Assembly (NCBI RefSeq): GCF_018882245.1 | Contig: NZ_JACVOV010000001.1 | Location: forward strand, 682,001 to 746,000 | Source of the DNA: Polynucleobacter sp. AP-Capit-er-40B-B4 | Lineage (GTDB): Bacteria; Pseudomonadota; Gammaproteobacteria; Burkholderiales; Burkholderiaceae | Direction: 5' to 3' | Length of the DNA stretch: 64,000 nucleotides | Part shown: piece by piece, positions 1 to 9,717 of the stretch | Position numbering within the stretch: the first letter of the stretch is position 1 | How the letters are laid out: every line of letters begins with the position of its first letter | Position numbers and translations under genes: made by a program | Notes under the pieces: model-generated | The model's input: the letters and a program-made list of their open reading frames with translations, nothing else | The model's database searches: none | What the model was told of the DNA's origin: nothing

Positions 1-818
1 TAAAAAATGATCGCGTTCATTATGTTAGACGTTGGTCACTATTACCTATTGATTTAGAGGTCGAAAATCTAGAAGGTGAAGAATTTTATTTATTAATTAT
101 TCACACAGACAACATTGCCCATTTTTTCCATGACGTTTTCTTCCCCTTTTATCTTGAGTGGAGAAAAAATAAAAAACGGGTCTGCGTCTCCATTAAAGGC
201 AATTCATTCCAAAGAGAATTTCTAGAATCTATCATTGACCCTAAAGATTTAGTTTTTTTAGATTATGACAAGGCTTATGCATTTTCCAGGCTAGTCGTCA
301 CTCCTGAAGGTAGAGATTTAAAAATCTATCCCGACTTTCAAGAAATTTGCCGAGAGATTAAAACAATCTGTTTTGCAAAACACGGTATTTCTGAGATACG
401 AAATAAAAACCTGATCTATGGCAGAAACGAGCTCAGCCGCAAGAATCTACTCAATATCGACCAGGAATTTTTAAAGGCAAACCATATTGATCAGATCTTC
501 TTATCTAAACTCAGTTTCAAAGACTATCTTCAGACGCTGGCAAATGCTCAGACCTTTACCTACATGGTAGGTGCTGGCGTATTTAACCTGCTTTTTTTAA
601 ACGACGACGTTAAAGTCTTAGAAATAAACCCTTATCGGAATAATTCTTGGGCTCAAATGTTTGGCCTATCAACGCTCTGTGATTTCAATGTAGTCATTAG
701 CAACAATCTAGAGCACTCTGCTGCTGCCGCTCAAGATGAGTTAATACTAGATAGTCATGTGAATTTTGATGAGCAAATTGCGGCGGAAATTACTAAATTA
801 ATTTCCAGCCACAATTGA
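1..818 (+). CDS. Glycosyltransferase-61-like protein (DUF563), 5'-truncated by window edge
   Basis: An open frame runs from the window edge to a TGA at 818, giving 271 visible residues and no start inside the window. The pattern fits the GT61/DUF563 family, which transfers sugars in capsule, LPS or glycoprotein synthesis. An early [11 protein letters not shown] segment (about residues 39-49) resembles the family's conserved H-x-D region. Further on are [13 protein letters not shown], a [13 protein letters not shown] segment and then [19 protein letters not shown], the usual hGxxLxN...viEl ending. The stretch is clearly more AT-rich than the genes to the right (20 of the first 60 bases are G or C). 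The last 21 nt overlap the 3' end of pyrB on the other strand. Acceptor and donor cannot be told. The family call is by motif memory only. Confidence 0.7.
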   Translation, partial: KNDRVHYVRRWSLLPIDLEVENLEGEEFYLLIIHTDNIAHFFHDVFFPFYLEWRKNKKRVCVSIKGNSFQREFLESIIDPKDLVFLDYDKAYAFSRLVVTPEGRDLKIYPDFQEICREIKTICFAKHGISEIRNKNLIYGRNELSRKNLLNIDQEFLKANHIDQIFLSKLSFKDYLQTLANAQTFTYMVGAGVFNLLFLNDDVKVLEINPYRNNSWAQMFGLSTLCDFNVVISNNLEHSAAAAQDELILDSHVNFDEQIAAEITKLISSHN

Positions 819-1769
819 CATCACTGCCATACGCACTGCAATACCAAAGGTCACTTGATTCAAGATGACCGATTGCGGGCCATCAGCCACCGCTGAGTCG
901 ATCTCTACACCACGATTCATGGGGCCCGGATGCATCACGATGGCATCAGACTTGGCGAGAGCTAAGCGAGCCGGTGTTAAGCCGTACTGTTTAAAAAATG
1001 CATCTCCCTCGGGAACTTGACCAGCCTCCATGCGCTCTTTCTGAATACGCAGGGTCATCACAACATCAACATCTTTTAAACCCTCTTCCATGCTGTGGAA
1101 GACCTTAACACCCAACATATCCAAATCACTTGGTAATAAGCTTTCTGGGCCAATAGCACGGATGTCTTCGCAACCCAAAGTGGTTAAAGCATGAATATTC
1201 GACTTTGCTACACGACTGTGAACAATATCACCCACAATTGCCACTTTTAAACCTTTGAAGCTTTGCTTGAAGTGGCGCATCGTATACATATCCAGTAAAC
1301 CTTGGGTAGGATGCTGATGACTACCATCGCCAGCATTCACCACATGCACATGTGCTGGTACGTGGTTAGCAATTTCAATTGGCGCTCTAGATACGCTATG
1401 ACGAACAACAAAAATATCTGCCTGCATCGCAACCAAGTTATCAATGGTATCGAGGAGGCTTTCTCCTTTTGCAGTTGATGATGTAGAAATATCTAAATTA
1501 ATGACGTCTGCCGATAAACGCTTGGCAGCGATCTCAAAAGTTGTTCTAGTGCGAGTAGAGTTCTCGAAGAAGAGATTAAATACACTTTTACCCCTTAACA
1601 ATGGAACCTTCTTAACCTCACGTGATGGATCGGTAACGCTGACAAACTGCTGGGCCGTATCCAGAATATGAACAATTTGTTCTTTAGGAAGTCCTTCTAG
1701 GGTTAAAAGATGTGTAAGCTCTCCGGCAGCATTAAATTGATTCACTGGCTGATATATCGAACTCATCAC
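798..1769 (-). CDS. pyrB: Aspartate carbamoyltransferase catalytic subunit
   Basis: This enzyme makes N-carbamoyl-L-aspartate from carbamoyl phosphate and aspartate, the committed step of de novo pyrimidine synthesis. The 323-residue length is normal. The carbamoyl-phosphate motif STRTRT is at residues 71-76, the HPTQ segment follows near 150, and [12 protein letters not shown] lies near the C-terminus. The start overlaps the pyrR stop by 4 nt, so the two are translationally coupled. No pyrI or pyrC follows: the next gene is a convergent glycosyltransferase that overlaps the pyrB 3' end. In other Burkholderiales I would expect a dihydroorotase-like pyrC gene here. Confidence 0.97.
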   Translation of the reverse strand: MMSSIYQPVNQFNAAGELTHLLTLEGLPKEQIVHILDTAQQFVSVTDPSREVKKVPLLRGKSVFNLFFENSTRTRTTFEIAAKRLSADVINLDISTSSTAKGESLLDTIDNLVAMQADIFVVRHSVSRAPIEIANHVPAHVHVVNAGDGSHQHPTQGLLDMYTMRHFKQSFKGLKVAIVGDIVHSRVAKSNIHALTTLGCEDIRAIGPESLLPSDLDMLGVKVFHSMEEGLKDVDVVMTLRIQKERMEAGQVPEGDAFFKQYGLTPARLALAKSDAIVMHPGPMNRGVEIDSAVADGPQSVILNQVTFGIAVRMAVMSIVAGN

Positions 1770-2266
1770 TCACGCTCCTCTAGTACGAAACTGAACTTCC
1801 CAGCTGTATCTTTTTCTAAAACCAGAATTTGGTGATCTGGAACACTTACCTCTTCACCAACAAAATTGGCGCACACAGGAAGCTCTCGGTTACCACGATC
1901 AGCCAAGACCATTAACTCCACCTGTGCTGGTCTACCAAAATCAAACAACTCATTTAGGGCGGCTCTAACAGTTCTACCAGTTAACAGAACATCATCAATC
2001 AAAATCACTGTGGCACCGTTGACATCAAATGGTAGGTGGGTCGTCATGGTGCTAGCCGTCCGAAGTGCAGTCATACCTTTTTCCGCATAGTCGTCACGAT
2101 GAAAAGCCACATTAATGACGCCGAAGTGCGGCAAACCTAAGTCTTTCGCTAAGCGCTCAGCAATCCAGGCTCCACCCATTGCAAGTCCGACCAATTCAAA
2201 AGACTCCGCCTGCTTCAACCCACGAAGCTTTGCTAGTAATTTTTCGTATAACTGTTCTGCATTCAT
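1766..2266 (-). CDS. pyrR: PyrR: pyr regulator / uracil phosphoribosyltransferase
   Basis: PyrR belongs to the phosphoribosyltransferase family; it makes UMP from uracil and PRPP, and in Gram-positive bacteria it is also an RNA-binding attenuator. The 166-residue protein carries the PRPP loop [14 protein letters not shown] at about residues 87-100. It lies between ruvX (32 nt gap) and pyrB (4-nt overlap) in one leftward transcript. No clear pyr attenuator hairpin was seen upstream, so a regulatory role here is not supported by this sequence; only the enzymatic family assignment is firm. Confidence 0.93.
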   Translation of the reverse strand: MNAEQLYEKLLAKLRGLKQAESFELVGLAMGGAWIAERLAKDLGLPHFGVINVAFHRDDYAEKGMTALRTASTMTTHLPFDVNGATVILIDDVLLTGRTVRAALNELFDFGRPAQVELMVLADRGNRELPVCANFVGEEVSVPDHQILVLEKDTAGKFSFVLEERE

Positions 2267-2298
2267 TCTTTAATCACCGCTATATATAAACTGCATTT

Positions 2299-2730
2299 TT
2301 ATTCGGCAGCCCTAGAGCCGACTTCTGCAAAATACTGCTCCAAAATAAGGGCTGCCGAGTGAGCATCTAGATTGTCCCGCATCTGGAGATCGCCCTCTAA
2401 AACCACGGAGGAGTAGCGCTCATCCACCCAGGCTACTGGCAAACGAAAGCGGCCATGTAATTGATTGCCAAAACGCGTGGCTTTGGCGGTCATCTCATGG
2501 GGTTTGCCATCTGGATGTGTTGGTCGGCCAACCACCAATTGATCAGGCCGCCAATCTGCCAGAAGCATCTCTATATCCTTAAATAAGGCATCGCTATTGA
2601 CTGCTGCAATGGTCTTCAAAGGTTCGCCTGCCTTTGTTACTGAATTGCCAACTGCAACACCTACACGTCTAGTCCCATAGTCAAATGCCATCACCGTAAT
2701 AGGTGCACTAGATGCAGCGGGCTTATGCAT
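2299..2730 (-). CDS. ruvX: Putative pre-16S rRNA nuclease YqgF / Holliday junction resolvase-like RuvX
   Basis: This RNase H-fold nuclease is implicated in 16S rRNA 5'-end maturation. The motif AFDYGTRRVGVAVG near the N-terminus holds the first catalytic Asp, and the conserved DER triad sits in VDERYSS. The frame stays open to an ATG at 2763, but I chose the ATG at 2730. It is preceded by a good GGAGAGG ribosome-binding site 6 nt upstream, it gives a normal 143-residue protein, and it reduces the overlap with algH from 41 to 8 nt. The gene is coupled to algH upstream and pyrR downstream, an order common in proteobacteria. Confidence 0.93.
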   Translation of the reverse strand: MHKPAASSAPITVMAFDYGTRRVGVAVGNSVTKAGEPLKTIAAVNSDALFKDIEMLLADWRPDQLVVGRPTHPDGKPHEMTAKATRFGNQLHGRFRLPVAWVDERYSSVVLEGDLQMRDNLDAHSAALILEQYFAEVGSRAAE

Positions 2731-3373
2731 GCCCTGCCTCTCCAGAAAGGTCAGAGGGATCAAAACCTAAATGATTCATCGCCTTTTGATAGCGCTGGCT
2801 TGAGGGAGTATTAAAGATAATTTCCATCATTTGCTCGCGGTTCAATGGAACATTAATCCAACCATTAAGGGTAATCTCTTCTTCGAGCTGTCCCGCACCC
2901 CAACCCGCATAACCCAGAGTCATTAAAAACTGTGCAGGCCCTTTACCGTTGGCCACCTCCTCCAATACATCTTTAGAGGTAGTCATGGTTAAACCGCCTG
3001 GAATAATTAATGAGGAGCTGTAAGAAAGTTTGGGATTGGATTCATGCAAAACAAAACCACGCTCTACCTGAACAGGTCCACCAAAATAAACTGGCTGATC
3101 CAATAAAGGAGCAATCTCCAACTTCAGATCGATTTTGTCAAACAGAGTGCTTAAGTTAACCTCAGTTGGCCTATTAACCACCAGCCCCATAGCACCTCTC
3201 TCAGTATGCTCAAAAAGATAAATTACCGAGCCGGCAAAATTAGGGTCAACCATCCCTGGCATAGCAATTAAAAACTGATTAGCAAGATGGTCGGCAGAAA
3301 AAGAAATTGATGACTCTGGCGAAGGCGCTATATCTGAAGCAGAGGGTGCTTTTTTAGCAGAAGTCATGGCCAC
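2723..3373 (-). CDS. algH: YqgE/AlgH family protein
   Basis: A conserved proteobacterial protein with no firmly established biochemistry; the name comes from an alginate regulation phenotype in Pseudomonas. The core begins near residue 30 (LANQFLIAMPGM) and includes MGLVVNRPT and VYFGGPVQVERGFVLH, both typical of the family. At 216 residues it is about 30 longer than the usual 185-190, because of a Ser/Pro/Ala-rich N-terminal extension that looks disordered. A later start is possible, but the first ATG or the ATG two codons after it fits. It overlaps ruvX by 8 nt, and algH-ruvX is a widely conserved pair. Confidence 0.92.
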   Translation of the reverse strand: MAMTSAKKAPSASDIAPSPESSISFSADHLANQFLIAMPGMVDPNFAGSVIYLFEHTERGAMGLVVNRPTEVNLSTLFDKIDLKLEIAPLLDQPVYFGGPVQVERGFVLHESNPKLSYSSSLIIPGGLTMTTSKDVLEEVANGKGPAQFLMTLGYAGWGAGQLEEEITLNGWINVPLNREQMMEIIFNTPSSQRYQKAMNHLGFDPSDLSGEAGHA

Positions 3374-3388
3374 TATTTTACCGAAGAT

Positions 3389-4201
3389 CTAGATTTTTCC
3401 CGTAATCCAGTAAGCCAGCAGGCCTACCGCCTCGTGCACTACATCATGCCAGTTTTGTGCGCCATCTACCAAGTTGAACTCAGTCCACTGCAGGCGATTA
3501 GCCGTTTGGTAATCCACCGGTAAAGGCAATACAGGTAAATCTTGTTTTTTAAAGATTTTGACCGATCGATACATATGGCTGGCTGAGGTGATTAGTAGCC
3601 AAGGCTTTAATTGTCCAGCGTTATCCTTTGCCCCGAGTTCTTGGATCATCGGCTTCATATAAAGCACATTCTCATAGGTGTTACGAGATTGATTTTCATA
3701 ATGAGCCTGGGCTTCATTTAGACCCTGTTCCTGAACCAACTGTTTAAAAGCATCCGCCTCGGATATGCCTCTCGGAGTAATACGCCCAGAGGCACCGCTA
3801 AAGATATAAGGAAGATTGGGATGCTTACGAACAAACTCAAAACCCTTGGTAACGCGCTCTGCTGAAGAATGAATGGATATCTCCCCCCGATCCACTGCGA
3901 TCTGTTCGCCAGAGATTGCACCACCTAAAATAATGATGCCCCCAATCTCATTATTGAGATCATTTGGTAAAGCCGCCTTAGGAATCAGATTTTCAATAGC
4001 TCTCAACGGCAACTCTGAGGCAGGTAACCAGCCCACTAGCAGAAGATCGAAGACCGCCAGTACTAAAAAACGCTTACAAAGATGAGGTTTGCGTAGGGAC
4101 AAGAAAAGGAGGCCCATTAAGACAAAGGCGATCACCCAATTGAGTGGCTCAATGCAAAATTGCACTACTTTCGAGAGAATAAAAAAGATCGTATCCATCA
4201 T
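3389..4201 (-). CDS. YdcF/ElyC-family (DUF218) inner-membrane protein
   Basis: The 270-residue protein has two hydrophobic segments in the first 65 residues, then a DUF218 domain beginning at GGIIILGGAISGEQIAV. Other family landmarks are YIFSGASG, an E-x-x-S-x-N-T-x-E-N segment (ENQSRNTYENV) and LLITSASHMYRS. This layout matches ElyC/YdcF proteins; ElyC in E. coli affects envelope integrity and undecaprenyl-phosphate-linked polysaccharide synthesis. The substrate is unknown. It is the first gene of the leftward run that continues into algH, ruvX, pyrR and pyrB, with a 15-nt gap to algH. The start has two adjacent ATGs. Confidence 0.85.
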   Translation of the reverse strand: MMDTIFFILSKVVQFCIEPLNWVIAFVLMGLLFLSLRKPHLCKRFLVLAVFDLLLVGWLPASELPLRAIENLIPKAALPNDLNNEIGGIIILGGAISGEQIAVDRGEISIHSSAERVTKGFEFVRKHPNLPYIFSGASGRITPRGISEADAFKQLVQEQGLNEAQAHYENQSRNTYENVLYMKPMIQELGAKDNAGQLKPWLLITSASHMYRSVKIFKKQDLPVLPLPVDYQTANRLQWTEFNLVDGAQNWHDVVHEAVGLLAYWITGKI

Positions 4202-4274
4202 TGCCTAAGATCTTAACCCGACTACCCTACCCTGCCGTCTGCATTTAAGTTGAATAAGCCCTAATATAGGGGCT

Positions 4275-5747
4275 ATGCAAAAAGCACTAGTTTGGCTCCG
4301 CCGCGATCTCCGCCTGTATGACAATGCAGCTCTCCATTACGCACTCAAAGAGGGTGGGCAAGTTTGGCTCACTTTCATTTTTGACACCGATATTCTGAAA
4401 CCCTTGTTGAAAGGTGAGCTTGATGCCAATGGCCTTAAACATGACCGCAGGGTTGATTTCATTTGGCAAGGCTTAAAACAAATTGATGATGAACTACGTA
4501 AACAAGGTGGAGGACTGATTGTCCGCTTCGGCCAACCAACTCAATGCATTCCCGAAATTGCCAAAGAACTCGGCGTAAATACAGTATTTACCAATCATGA
4601 CTATGAGCCTTCAGCAATTGAGCGCGATGAAACTGTCAGGGTTCAGTTAGAAAAACAAGGTATTGGGTTTGAGACTTTTAAAGATCAGGTGATCTTTGAG
4701 AAAAAGGAAATTTTGACCAATTCCAATACCGTCTTTTCTATTTTTACGCCCTATAAAAATAATTGGCTCAAGACACTTCAAGAAAAAGATCTCTCTGCTT
4801 ACGAATGCAACCCGAAACCAGGGCAGCTTGCAGGAATTCCCAAAAAATTATCCGCACCATTTCCATCCTTAGAGTCTATGGGTTTTTGCCCCACTGGCAT
4901 TGAAAGCTACCTACCGCCTGGCTCTGAAGGTGGTCAAGCCTTTTTAGAAGACTTTCTTCATCGCATAGATCAATACCAAGTTGGCAGAGACTTTCCCGCG
5001 ATTAAGGGTGTGAGTTATCTCTCCACCCACTTACGTTTTGGCATGTTATCCATTCGAGGTTTAGTGCGCGAAGCTCATCGACGCATGCTAGCGGGAAGCA
5101 TGGGTGCCACTATTTGGTTAAGCGAATTAATCTGGCGTGATTTTTACTTCATGATTCTGGCTAATCATCCTCGTCTTGCTAAGGGCGCATCTTTTAAACC
5201 CGACTACGATAATATTGCGTGGGAGAGTGGTGCCACTGCCAAGAAGTTATTTGCCGCCTGGTGTGAAGGTAAAACTGGTTACCCCCTAGTAGATGCAGCA
5301 ATGCATCAACTTAACCAAAGTGGCTATATGCATAATCGCTTGCGTATGGTTGTAGCAAGCTTTCTAACTAAAGATTTGGGAATAGATTGGCGCTGGGGTG
5401 AAGCTTATTTTGCTGAACATCTCAATGACTTTGAACTCTCCTCCAATAATGGTGGCTGGCAATGGGCTTCTTCGTCAGGCTGCGATGCCCAGCCGTATTT
5501 CCGAATCTTTAATCCAATTACCCAATCAGAAAAGTTTGATCCAGAGGGTAAGTTCATCAAACGCTATCTACCGCAATTAGAAAAGCTCTCTAAGAAGTCA
5601 ATTCACGCCCCGTGGAAGGCTGGCCATATCGAGCTAGAGGCCGCGGGGATCAGCCTGGGAAGGGATTACCCATTACCTGTTGTAGATCATGATGAAGCGC
5701 GTAAGAAGACTTTAGTGCGCTACAGCGTTGTGAAAAAAATCGCTTAA
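4275..5747 (+). CDS. phrB: Deoxyribodipyrimidine photo-lyase (class I CPD photolyase)
   Basis: A flavoenzyme that repairs cyclobutane pyrimidine dimers using blue light. The N-terminal antenna domain starts at WLRRDLRLYDNAAL. The FAD-binding domain near the C-terminus holds ELIWRDFYFMIL, GYPLVDAAMHQLNQSGYMHN and NNGGWQWASSSGCDAQPYFR, all typical class I photolyase signatures. The length of 490 is slightly above E. coli PhrB (472). It is transcribed divergently from the ydcF-like gene. The only Shine-Dalgarno candidate (AGGGG) is partly paired in a small GC hairpin that ends at the start codon. Confidence 0.96.
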   Translation: MQKALVWLRRDLRLYDNAALHYALKEGGQVWLTFIFDTDILKPLLKGELDANGLKHDRRVDFIWQGLKQIDDELRKQGGGLIVRFGQPTQCIPEIAKELGVNTVFTNHDYEPSAIERDETVRVQLEKQGIGFETFKDQVIFEKKEILTNSNTVFSIFTPYKNNWLKTLQEKDLSAYECNPKPGQLAGIPKKLSAPFPSLESMGFCPTGIESYLPPGSEGGQAFLEDFLHRIDQYQVGRDFPAIKGVSYLSTHLRFGMLSIRGLVREAHRRMLAGSMGATIWLSELIWRDFYFMILANHPRLAKGASFKPDYDNIAWESGATAKKLFAAWCEGKTGYPLVDAAMHQLNQSGYMHNRLRMVVASFLTKDLGIDWRWGEAYFAEHLNDFELSSNNGGWQWASSSGCDAQPYFRIFNPITQSEKFDPEGKFIKRYLPQLEKLSKKSIHAPWKAGHIELEAAGISLGRDYPLPVVDHDEARKKTLVRYSVVKKIA

Positions 5748-5786
5748 CAAAATCCATTAGCCTTCATTTCCGCTTTAAGATTAGGT

Positions 5787-6626
5787 ATGAGCAAGATCTA
5801 TGCCGTAGGTGATGTCCAAGGCTGCGCACCTTCGTTAAAAGCCTTAGTCAAAAAGCTTCCTCCAAAATCCAAAATGATTTTTCTGGGGGACTTAGTCAAT
5901 CGCGGGCCTGATTCATTAGGCGCATTACGACATTTAAAAACTTTACAAGAATCTGGTCGTGCTGAGTGCATCCTGGGTAATCATGATTTGCACCTGCTTG
6001 CAATTGATGCTGGCCTTCGCAAAACGAAAGGGCTAGATACTGTTGAGCCCATTTTGCATGCCCCTGATCGGGTAGAGCTTATTGACTGGATACGAAATCG
6101 CCCCATGGCATTGAGTAATGGCAAAGTCCTCACTGTTCATGCAGGGGTGCTACCCCAATGGGACTTACAACAAACTATTGAATGCGCTCAAGAAGTAGAG
6201 AAGGCATTACGCAGTAAGTCTTACAAAACTTTTCTAGCCAATATGTACGGCAACACCCCCACCAAATGGAGCAACTCCCTAAAGGGGTATGAACGCTTGC
6301 GAGTCATCACTAATGCCTTAACCCGCATGCGATTTTGTAGCCCCACCGGTCAAATGGAGTTTGAAAGTAAAGAAGGTTTAGAAGATGGGCCAAAAGGCTA
6401 CACACCTTGGTTTATGGCGCCCAAGAGAAAGACTGCTAACACCTTAATTTACTTTGGACACTGGTCCACACTAGGCTTAATGCGCAAACACAATGTCATT
6501 GGTCTAGATACCGGCTGCGTCTGGGGCGGAAAACTCACCGCACTGGAGATTGCAGACTCCAATAAAGACAATCAGAAATTAGGCATCATTCAAGTGAATG
6601 GCTATGACCACCCACTCAGGATGTAA
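5787..6626 (+). CDS. apaH: Symmetrical bis(5'-nucleosyl)-tetraphosphatase
   Basis: Hydrolyses Ap4A to two ADP and, in E. coli, also removes Np4 caps from RNA. The metallophosphatase motifs are clear: GDVQGC at the N-terminus (GDxxGC), GDLVNRGPDSL (GDxVxRGP), LGNHDLHLL (GNHD), and later a TVHAG and a FGHWST segment. The 279-residue length is normal. It follows phrB by 39 nt on the same strand and may share its transcript. The 3' end faces hemL, with 28 nt between the stops. Confidence 0.95.
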   Translation: MSKIYAVGDVQGCAPSLKALVKKLPPKSKMIFLGDLVNRGPDSLGALRHLKTLQESGRAECILGNHDLHLLAIDAGLRKTKGLDTVEPILHAPDRVELIDWIRNRPMALSNGKVLTVHAGVLPQWDLQQTIECAQEVEKALRSKSYKTFLANMYGNTPTKWSNSLKGYERLRVITNALTRMRFCSPTGQMEFESKEGLEDGPKGYTPWFMAPKRKTANTLIYFGHWSTLGLMRKHNVIGLDTGCVWGGKLTALEIADSNKDNQKLGIIQVNGYDHPLRM

Positions 6627-6654
6627 ATCATTGCAAAGATAAATTTTTAAAGGC

Positions 6655-7956
6655 TTAAAGCTTTTTAAAAGAATTCTCAGCTGCAGCAATAATTTCATCG
6701 AGTACAGCATTGTCATGTGCAATGGATGTGAAACCTGCCTCGTATGCAGATGGTGCTAAGTACACCCCTTCATCCAACATTAAGTGGAAGAATTTCTTAA
6801 AGGCATCAATATTAGATTTAGTCACCGCCTCAAATGAGGTGGGAACTTCATTAGTAAAGTAAAAGCCAAACATCCCGCCCTCGCTATCTACAGCAAAGGG
6901 GATATTGTTTCTATCGGCAGCTGCTTTTAAACCGGCCATTAATTTTTCTGTCTGGCCAGTCAAGCACTCATAGAAACCTTCTCGCGAAATAATCTCGAGA
7001 GTCTTTAGGCCTGCAGCTACAGCAACCGGGTTGCCAGAGAGGGTGCCAGCCTGATACACATTGCCCAAAGGTGCAAGCTTGGACATGATTTCTTTCTTGC
7101 CGCCAAAAGCCGCCATCGGCATACCGCCACCCATGACCTTGCCTAGACATGTGAGATCTGGAGTAACACCTTGCAAAGACTGAGCGCCACCTAGAGCCAC
7201 TCTAAAGCCGGTCATAACTTCGTCGTAAATCAATACAGCACCATGCTTGCTAGTCAAACTACGAATCGCCGTTAAAAATTCTTTAGAAGGCTTGATTAAA
7301 TTCATGTTGCCAGCGATTGGCTCGATGATGACTGCAGCAATTTGATCGCCCTGCTTTTTAAATACTTCCTCAATCGCAGCAACATCGTTGTACGGCAATA
7401 CCAAAGTATGTTTGACCAAATCCTGTGGCACACCACCAGAAGATGGTGCATTTTGTGTAGAGTCAGCAAAAGTTAATAGACCGGAACCAGCCTTTACCAA
7501 AAGACTATCAGCATGACCGTGATAGCAACCTTCAAACTTGATAATCAAATCACGGCCAGTGTAGCCACGAGCTAGGCGCAGGGCACTCATCGTCGCCTCT
7601 GTGCCACTAGACACCATGCGCACCTGCTCAACGCTTGGCATTAAGGCGCAAATGCGTTCAGCTAATTCAATTTCACCTTCGGTAGGTGCGCCATAGCTAA
7701 AACTAGTTTCAGCAGCTTTCTGAACTGCAGCTACCACTTCGGGATTTGCGTGACCCACGATCATCGGGCCCCAAGACATAATTAAATCGATATAACGCTT
7801 ATCGTTGGCATCCCAAAAGTAAGGGCCTTTGGCTTTAGCAACAAAACGAGGTGTTCCGCCAACTTGACGGAAAGCCCTCACTGGGGAATTGACTCCTCCA
7901 GGAATGGTTTTTTGTGCACGCTCAAATAGCGCTTCGTTTTGATCTACGTTTGCCAT
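6655..7956 (-). CDS. hemL: Glutamate-1-semialdehyde 2,1-aminomutase
   Basis: A PLP enzyme that converts glutamate-1-semialdehyde to 5-aminolevulinate in the C5 route to heme. The 433-residue protein has [10 protein letters not shown] near the start, the [16 protein letters not shown] segment, YDEVMTGFR for PLP contact, and the Schiff-base lysine in [11 protein letters not shown]. It follows the small rubredoxin gene by 12 nt and is probably co-transcribed with it. hemJ, another heme gene, lies 1.8 kb away on the same strand. The initiation ATG is unambiguous from the family N-terminus. Confidence 0.97.
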   Translation of the reverse strand: MANVDQNEALFERAQKTIPGGVNSPVRAFRQVGGTPRFVAKAKGPYFWDANDKRYIDLIMSWGPMIVGHANPEVVAAVQKAAETSFSYGAPTEGEIELAERICALMPSVEQVRMVSSGTEATMSALRLARGYTGRDLIIKFEGCYHGHADSLLVKAGSGLLTFADSTQNAPSSGGVPQDLVKHTLVLPYNDVAAIEEVFKKQGDQIAAVIIEPIAGNMNLIKPSKEFLTAIRSLTSKHGAVLIYDEVMTGFRVALGGAQSLQGVTPDLTCLGKVMGGGMPMAAFGGKKEIMSKLAPLGNVYQAGTLSGNPVAVAAGLKTLEIISREGFYECLTGQTEKLMAGLKAAADRNNIPFAVDSEGGMFGFYFTNEVPTSFEAVTKSNIDAFKKFFHLMLDEGVYLAPSAYEAGFTSIAHDNAVLDEIIAAAENSFKKL

Positions 7957-7968
7957 GGTTATTTCTAA

Positions 7969-8139
7969 TTAAATTGCCATCATTTCAAAGTCTTCTTTGC
8001 GAGCGCCACACTCTGGACAAGTCCAGTTCATTGGCACATCTTTCCATAGTGTTCCTGGCGCAATACCTTCCTCCGGCAGACCAGCGGCTTCGTCGTAAAC
8101 CCAACCGCAAATTAAACACATGTATGTTTTAAATTCCAT
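7969..8139 (-). CDS. Rubredoxin
   Basis: A 56-residue protein read from the ATG at 8139 to the TAA at 7969. It starts MEFKTYMCLICGWVYDEA and ends KEDFEMMAI. The two CxxCG knuckles (C8/C11 and C41/C44) and the acidic, aromatic core W-x-Y-D, G-x-A-P-G-T and W-x-C-P-E-C-G are diagnostic of a single-iron rubredoxin. It is a small electron carrier; its partner cannot be told from the window. It sits 12 nt upstream of hemL on the same strand, an arrangement I recall from other Burkholderiales. It is short enough to be missed by automatic length cut-offs. Confidence 0.95.
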   Translation of the reverse strand: MEFKTYMCLICGWVYDEAAGLPEEGIAPGTLWKDVPMNWTCPECGARKEDFEMMAI

Positions 8140-8216
8140 TGCTTTGCTCTCTGATGTTCTTTGGTCTATCTTTTGTTTACTATGCTTCTTGTCTTATTTT
8201 AAGGTTTTATAGCTAC

Positions 8217-9659
8217 TTAAGCTGGACGCTTCGCATGCATCTCAAACTTGAATAAACGACACTCAAGAGGACCATTAAACAAGGGGGTGCGCTTAGATTC
8301 TTTAATACGCAACTGGCCTGGAAGCGCCATATCTGCAGTCAGCACAAATATATTCCATCCGCCAAAGTCATCTTTTAGATGCTGGCCAAACTGACGCAAA
8401 AACTCCACAAACTTAGGATCCTGCTCTTCTTGGGCTTGCAGCTTTTTCAATGATTCACGACTAGAACGCTTGGCACTTTGACGACCCGTCTCTAGGTTCA
8501 GCTCAAAACGGTTATCCGGTTCATCTGCATAGGTATCCTGCGCATCACGATCAGATACCCGATCCTGACCGCGGCCGCCCTTGATTACCAATCGCTCACC
8601 GTAAGGAGGATTCAATAACATCACGCCCTCATGAACACTTCCTGGCGGCTTAGCAGCTAAAGCATCAATTTGACGCACTACCGGCTGGTCCGGCAATTGC
8701 GCTCTTTGCCAGTTACCCTTAAACATGGAAACTAACTTTTCATTAATATCACCGCCACTAATTTTTAAGGCATCAACACTAGAATAGTGCTTGCGCATTT
8801 CTAGCATTTTCGCAAGAGCAGCTTCCTTTAAATCAACCCAACGCTTTTGCTCAGCAGCTTCTTTAAAGGGTTTGAGTCGCTGAAAACCAAAACCATGCGC
8901 CGAAGTAACCAACGGACGATAAGCCAGTCTGCTTGGCTTAGCATCATCGCCATACATGCCTGCACGTATAGCACCAGGCGGAATAGATAAGGCCATCTGA
9001 GCAGCTTCAATCAAAAATGTGCCACTACCGCACATCGGATCAAATAAAGTTTGACCAGGCTTCCAGGCAGTGAACGACAAGATTCCGGCGGCTAGATTTT
9101 CTTTAAGGGGTGCATCCCCTTTTTCATCACGCCAACCACGCTTAAATAACGCCTCACCAGAAGTATCCAAGTAAATAGTGACTTGGGTTGCTGTTAAATG
9201 CGCCTGCACGCGCACATCCGGAAAGGCAGTATCAATGCTCGGCCGATCTCCCGTTACATCACGTAAGCGATCAACAATTGCATCTTTAATTTTGAGGGTA
9301 GCAAAATTCAAACTCTTAAGCGGGGAGCGATGAGCAGTGACATCAACGCGTAATGTTTGCTTAGACGTAAACCATTCTTCCCAAGCTAAACCACTGGCCA
9401 ACTTATATAAATCTTCTTCTTGCCTGTAAGGAGCTTGCGCCATTTGCAATAAAACTCGACTCCCAATACGAGAATGCAAATTCAGGGCCATTGCTGCAGA
9501 TAGGGGCCCAGCCAGACCTACACCACCAGTTGGGCTGGTTGGCGTTGGGTCAATTACCCAAGCACCTAAAGCCTTACATTCAGGGCGTCCAGCAATCTCT
9601 GCTAGCTCCTGGGCAAGCGGCACTTCTAAACCGCCTGGACACACAACAAAAAATCTCAT
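8217..9659 (-). CDS. THUMP-domain class I SAM-dependent RNA methyltransferase (RlmL-like)
   Basis: The 480-residue protein starts FFVVCPGGLEVPLAQEL, the start of the RlmL/YcbY N-terminal half. A THUMP RNA-binding region covers roughly residues 60-165. The SAM-binding motif FDPMCGSGTFLIEAA is at 206-220, and the N2-methylating catalytic motif NPPY is at 351-354. E. coli RlmL makes m2G2445 in 23S rRNA. This protein corresponds to that half only; no RlmK half is attached. A charged insert with Arg/Gly/Asp-rich sequence (about residues 362-410) interrupts the methyltransferase domain. The target base is inferred from the family. Confidence 0.88.
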   Translation of the reverse strand: MRFFVVCPGGLEVPLAQELAEIAGRPECKALGAWVIDPTPTSPTGGVGLAGPLSAAMALNLHSRIGSRVLLQMAQAPYRQEEDLYKLASGLAWEEWFTSKQTLRVDVTAHRSPLKSLNFATLKIKDAIVDRLRDVTGDRPSIDTAFPDVRVQAHLTATQVTIYLDTSGEALFKRGWRDEKGDAPLKENLAAGILSFTAWKPGQTLFDPMCGSGTFLIEAAQMALSIPPGAIRAGMYGDDAKPSRLAYRPLVTSAHGFGFQRLKPFKEAAEQKRWVDLKEAALAKMLEMRKHYSSVDALKISGGDINEKLVSMFKGNWQRAQLPDQPVVRQIDALAAKPPGSVHEGVMLLNPPYGERLVIKGGRGQDRVSDRDAQDTYADEPDNRFELNLETGRQSAKRSSRESLKKLQAQEEQDPKFVEFLRQFGQHLKDDFGGWNIFVLTADMALPGQLRIKESKRTPLFNGPLECRLFKFEMHAKRPA

Positions 9660-9717
9660 GGGGCTAACAATCTTTAAATGGGGCTATTAAAAATAAAATA
9701 ATACTGATTGGTTGGAC

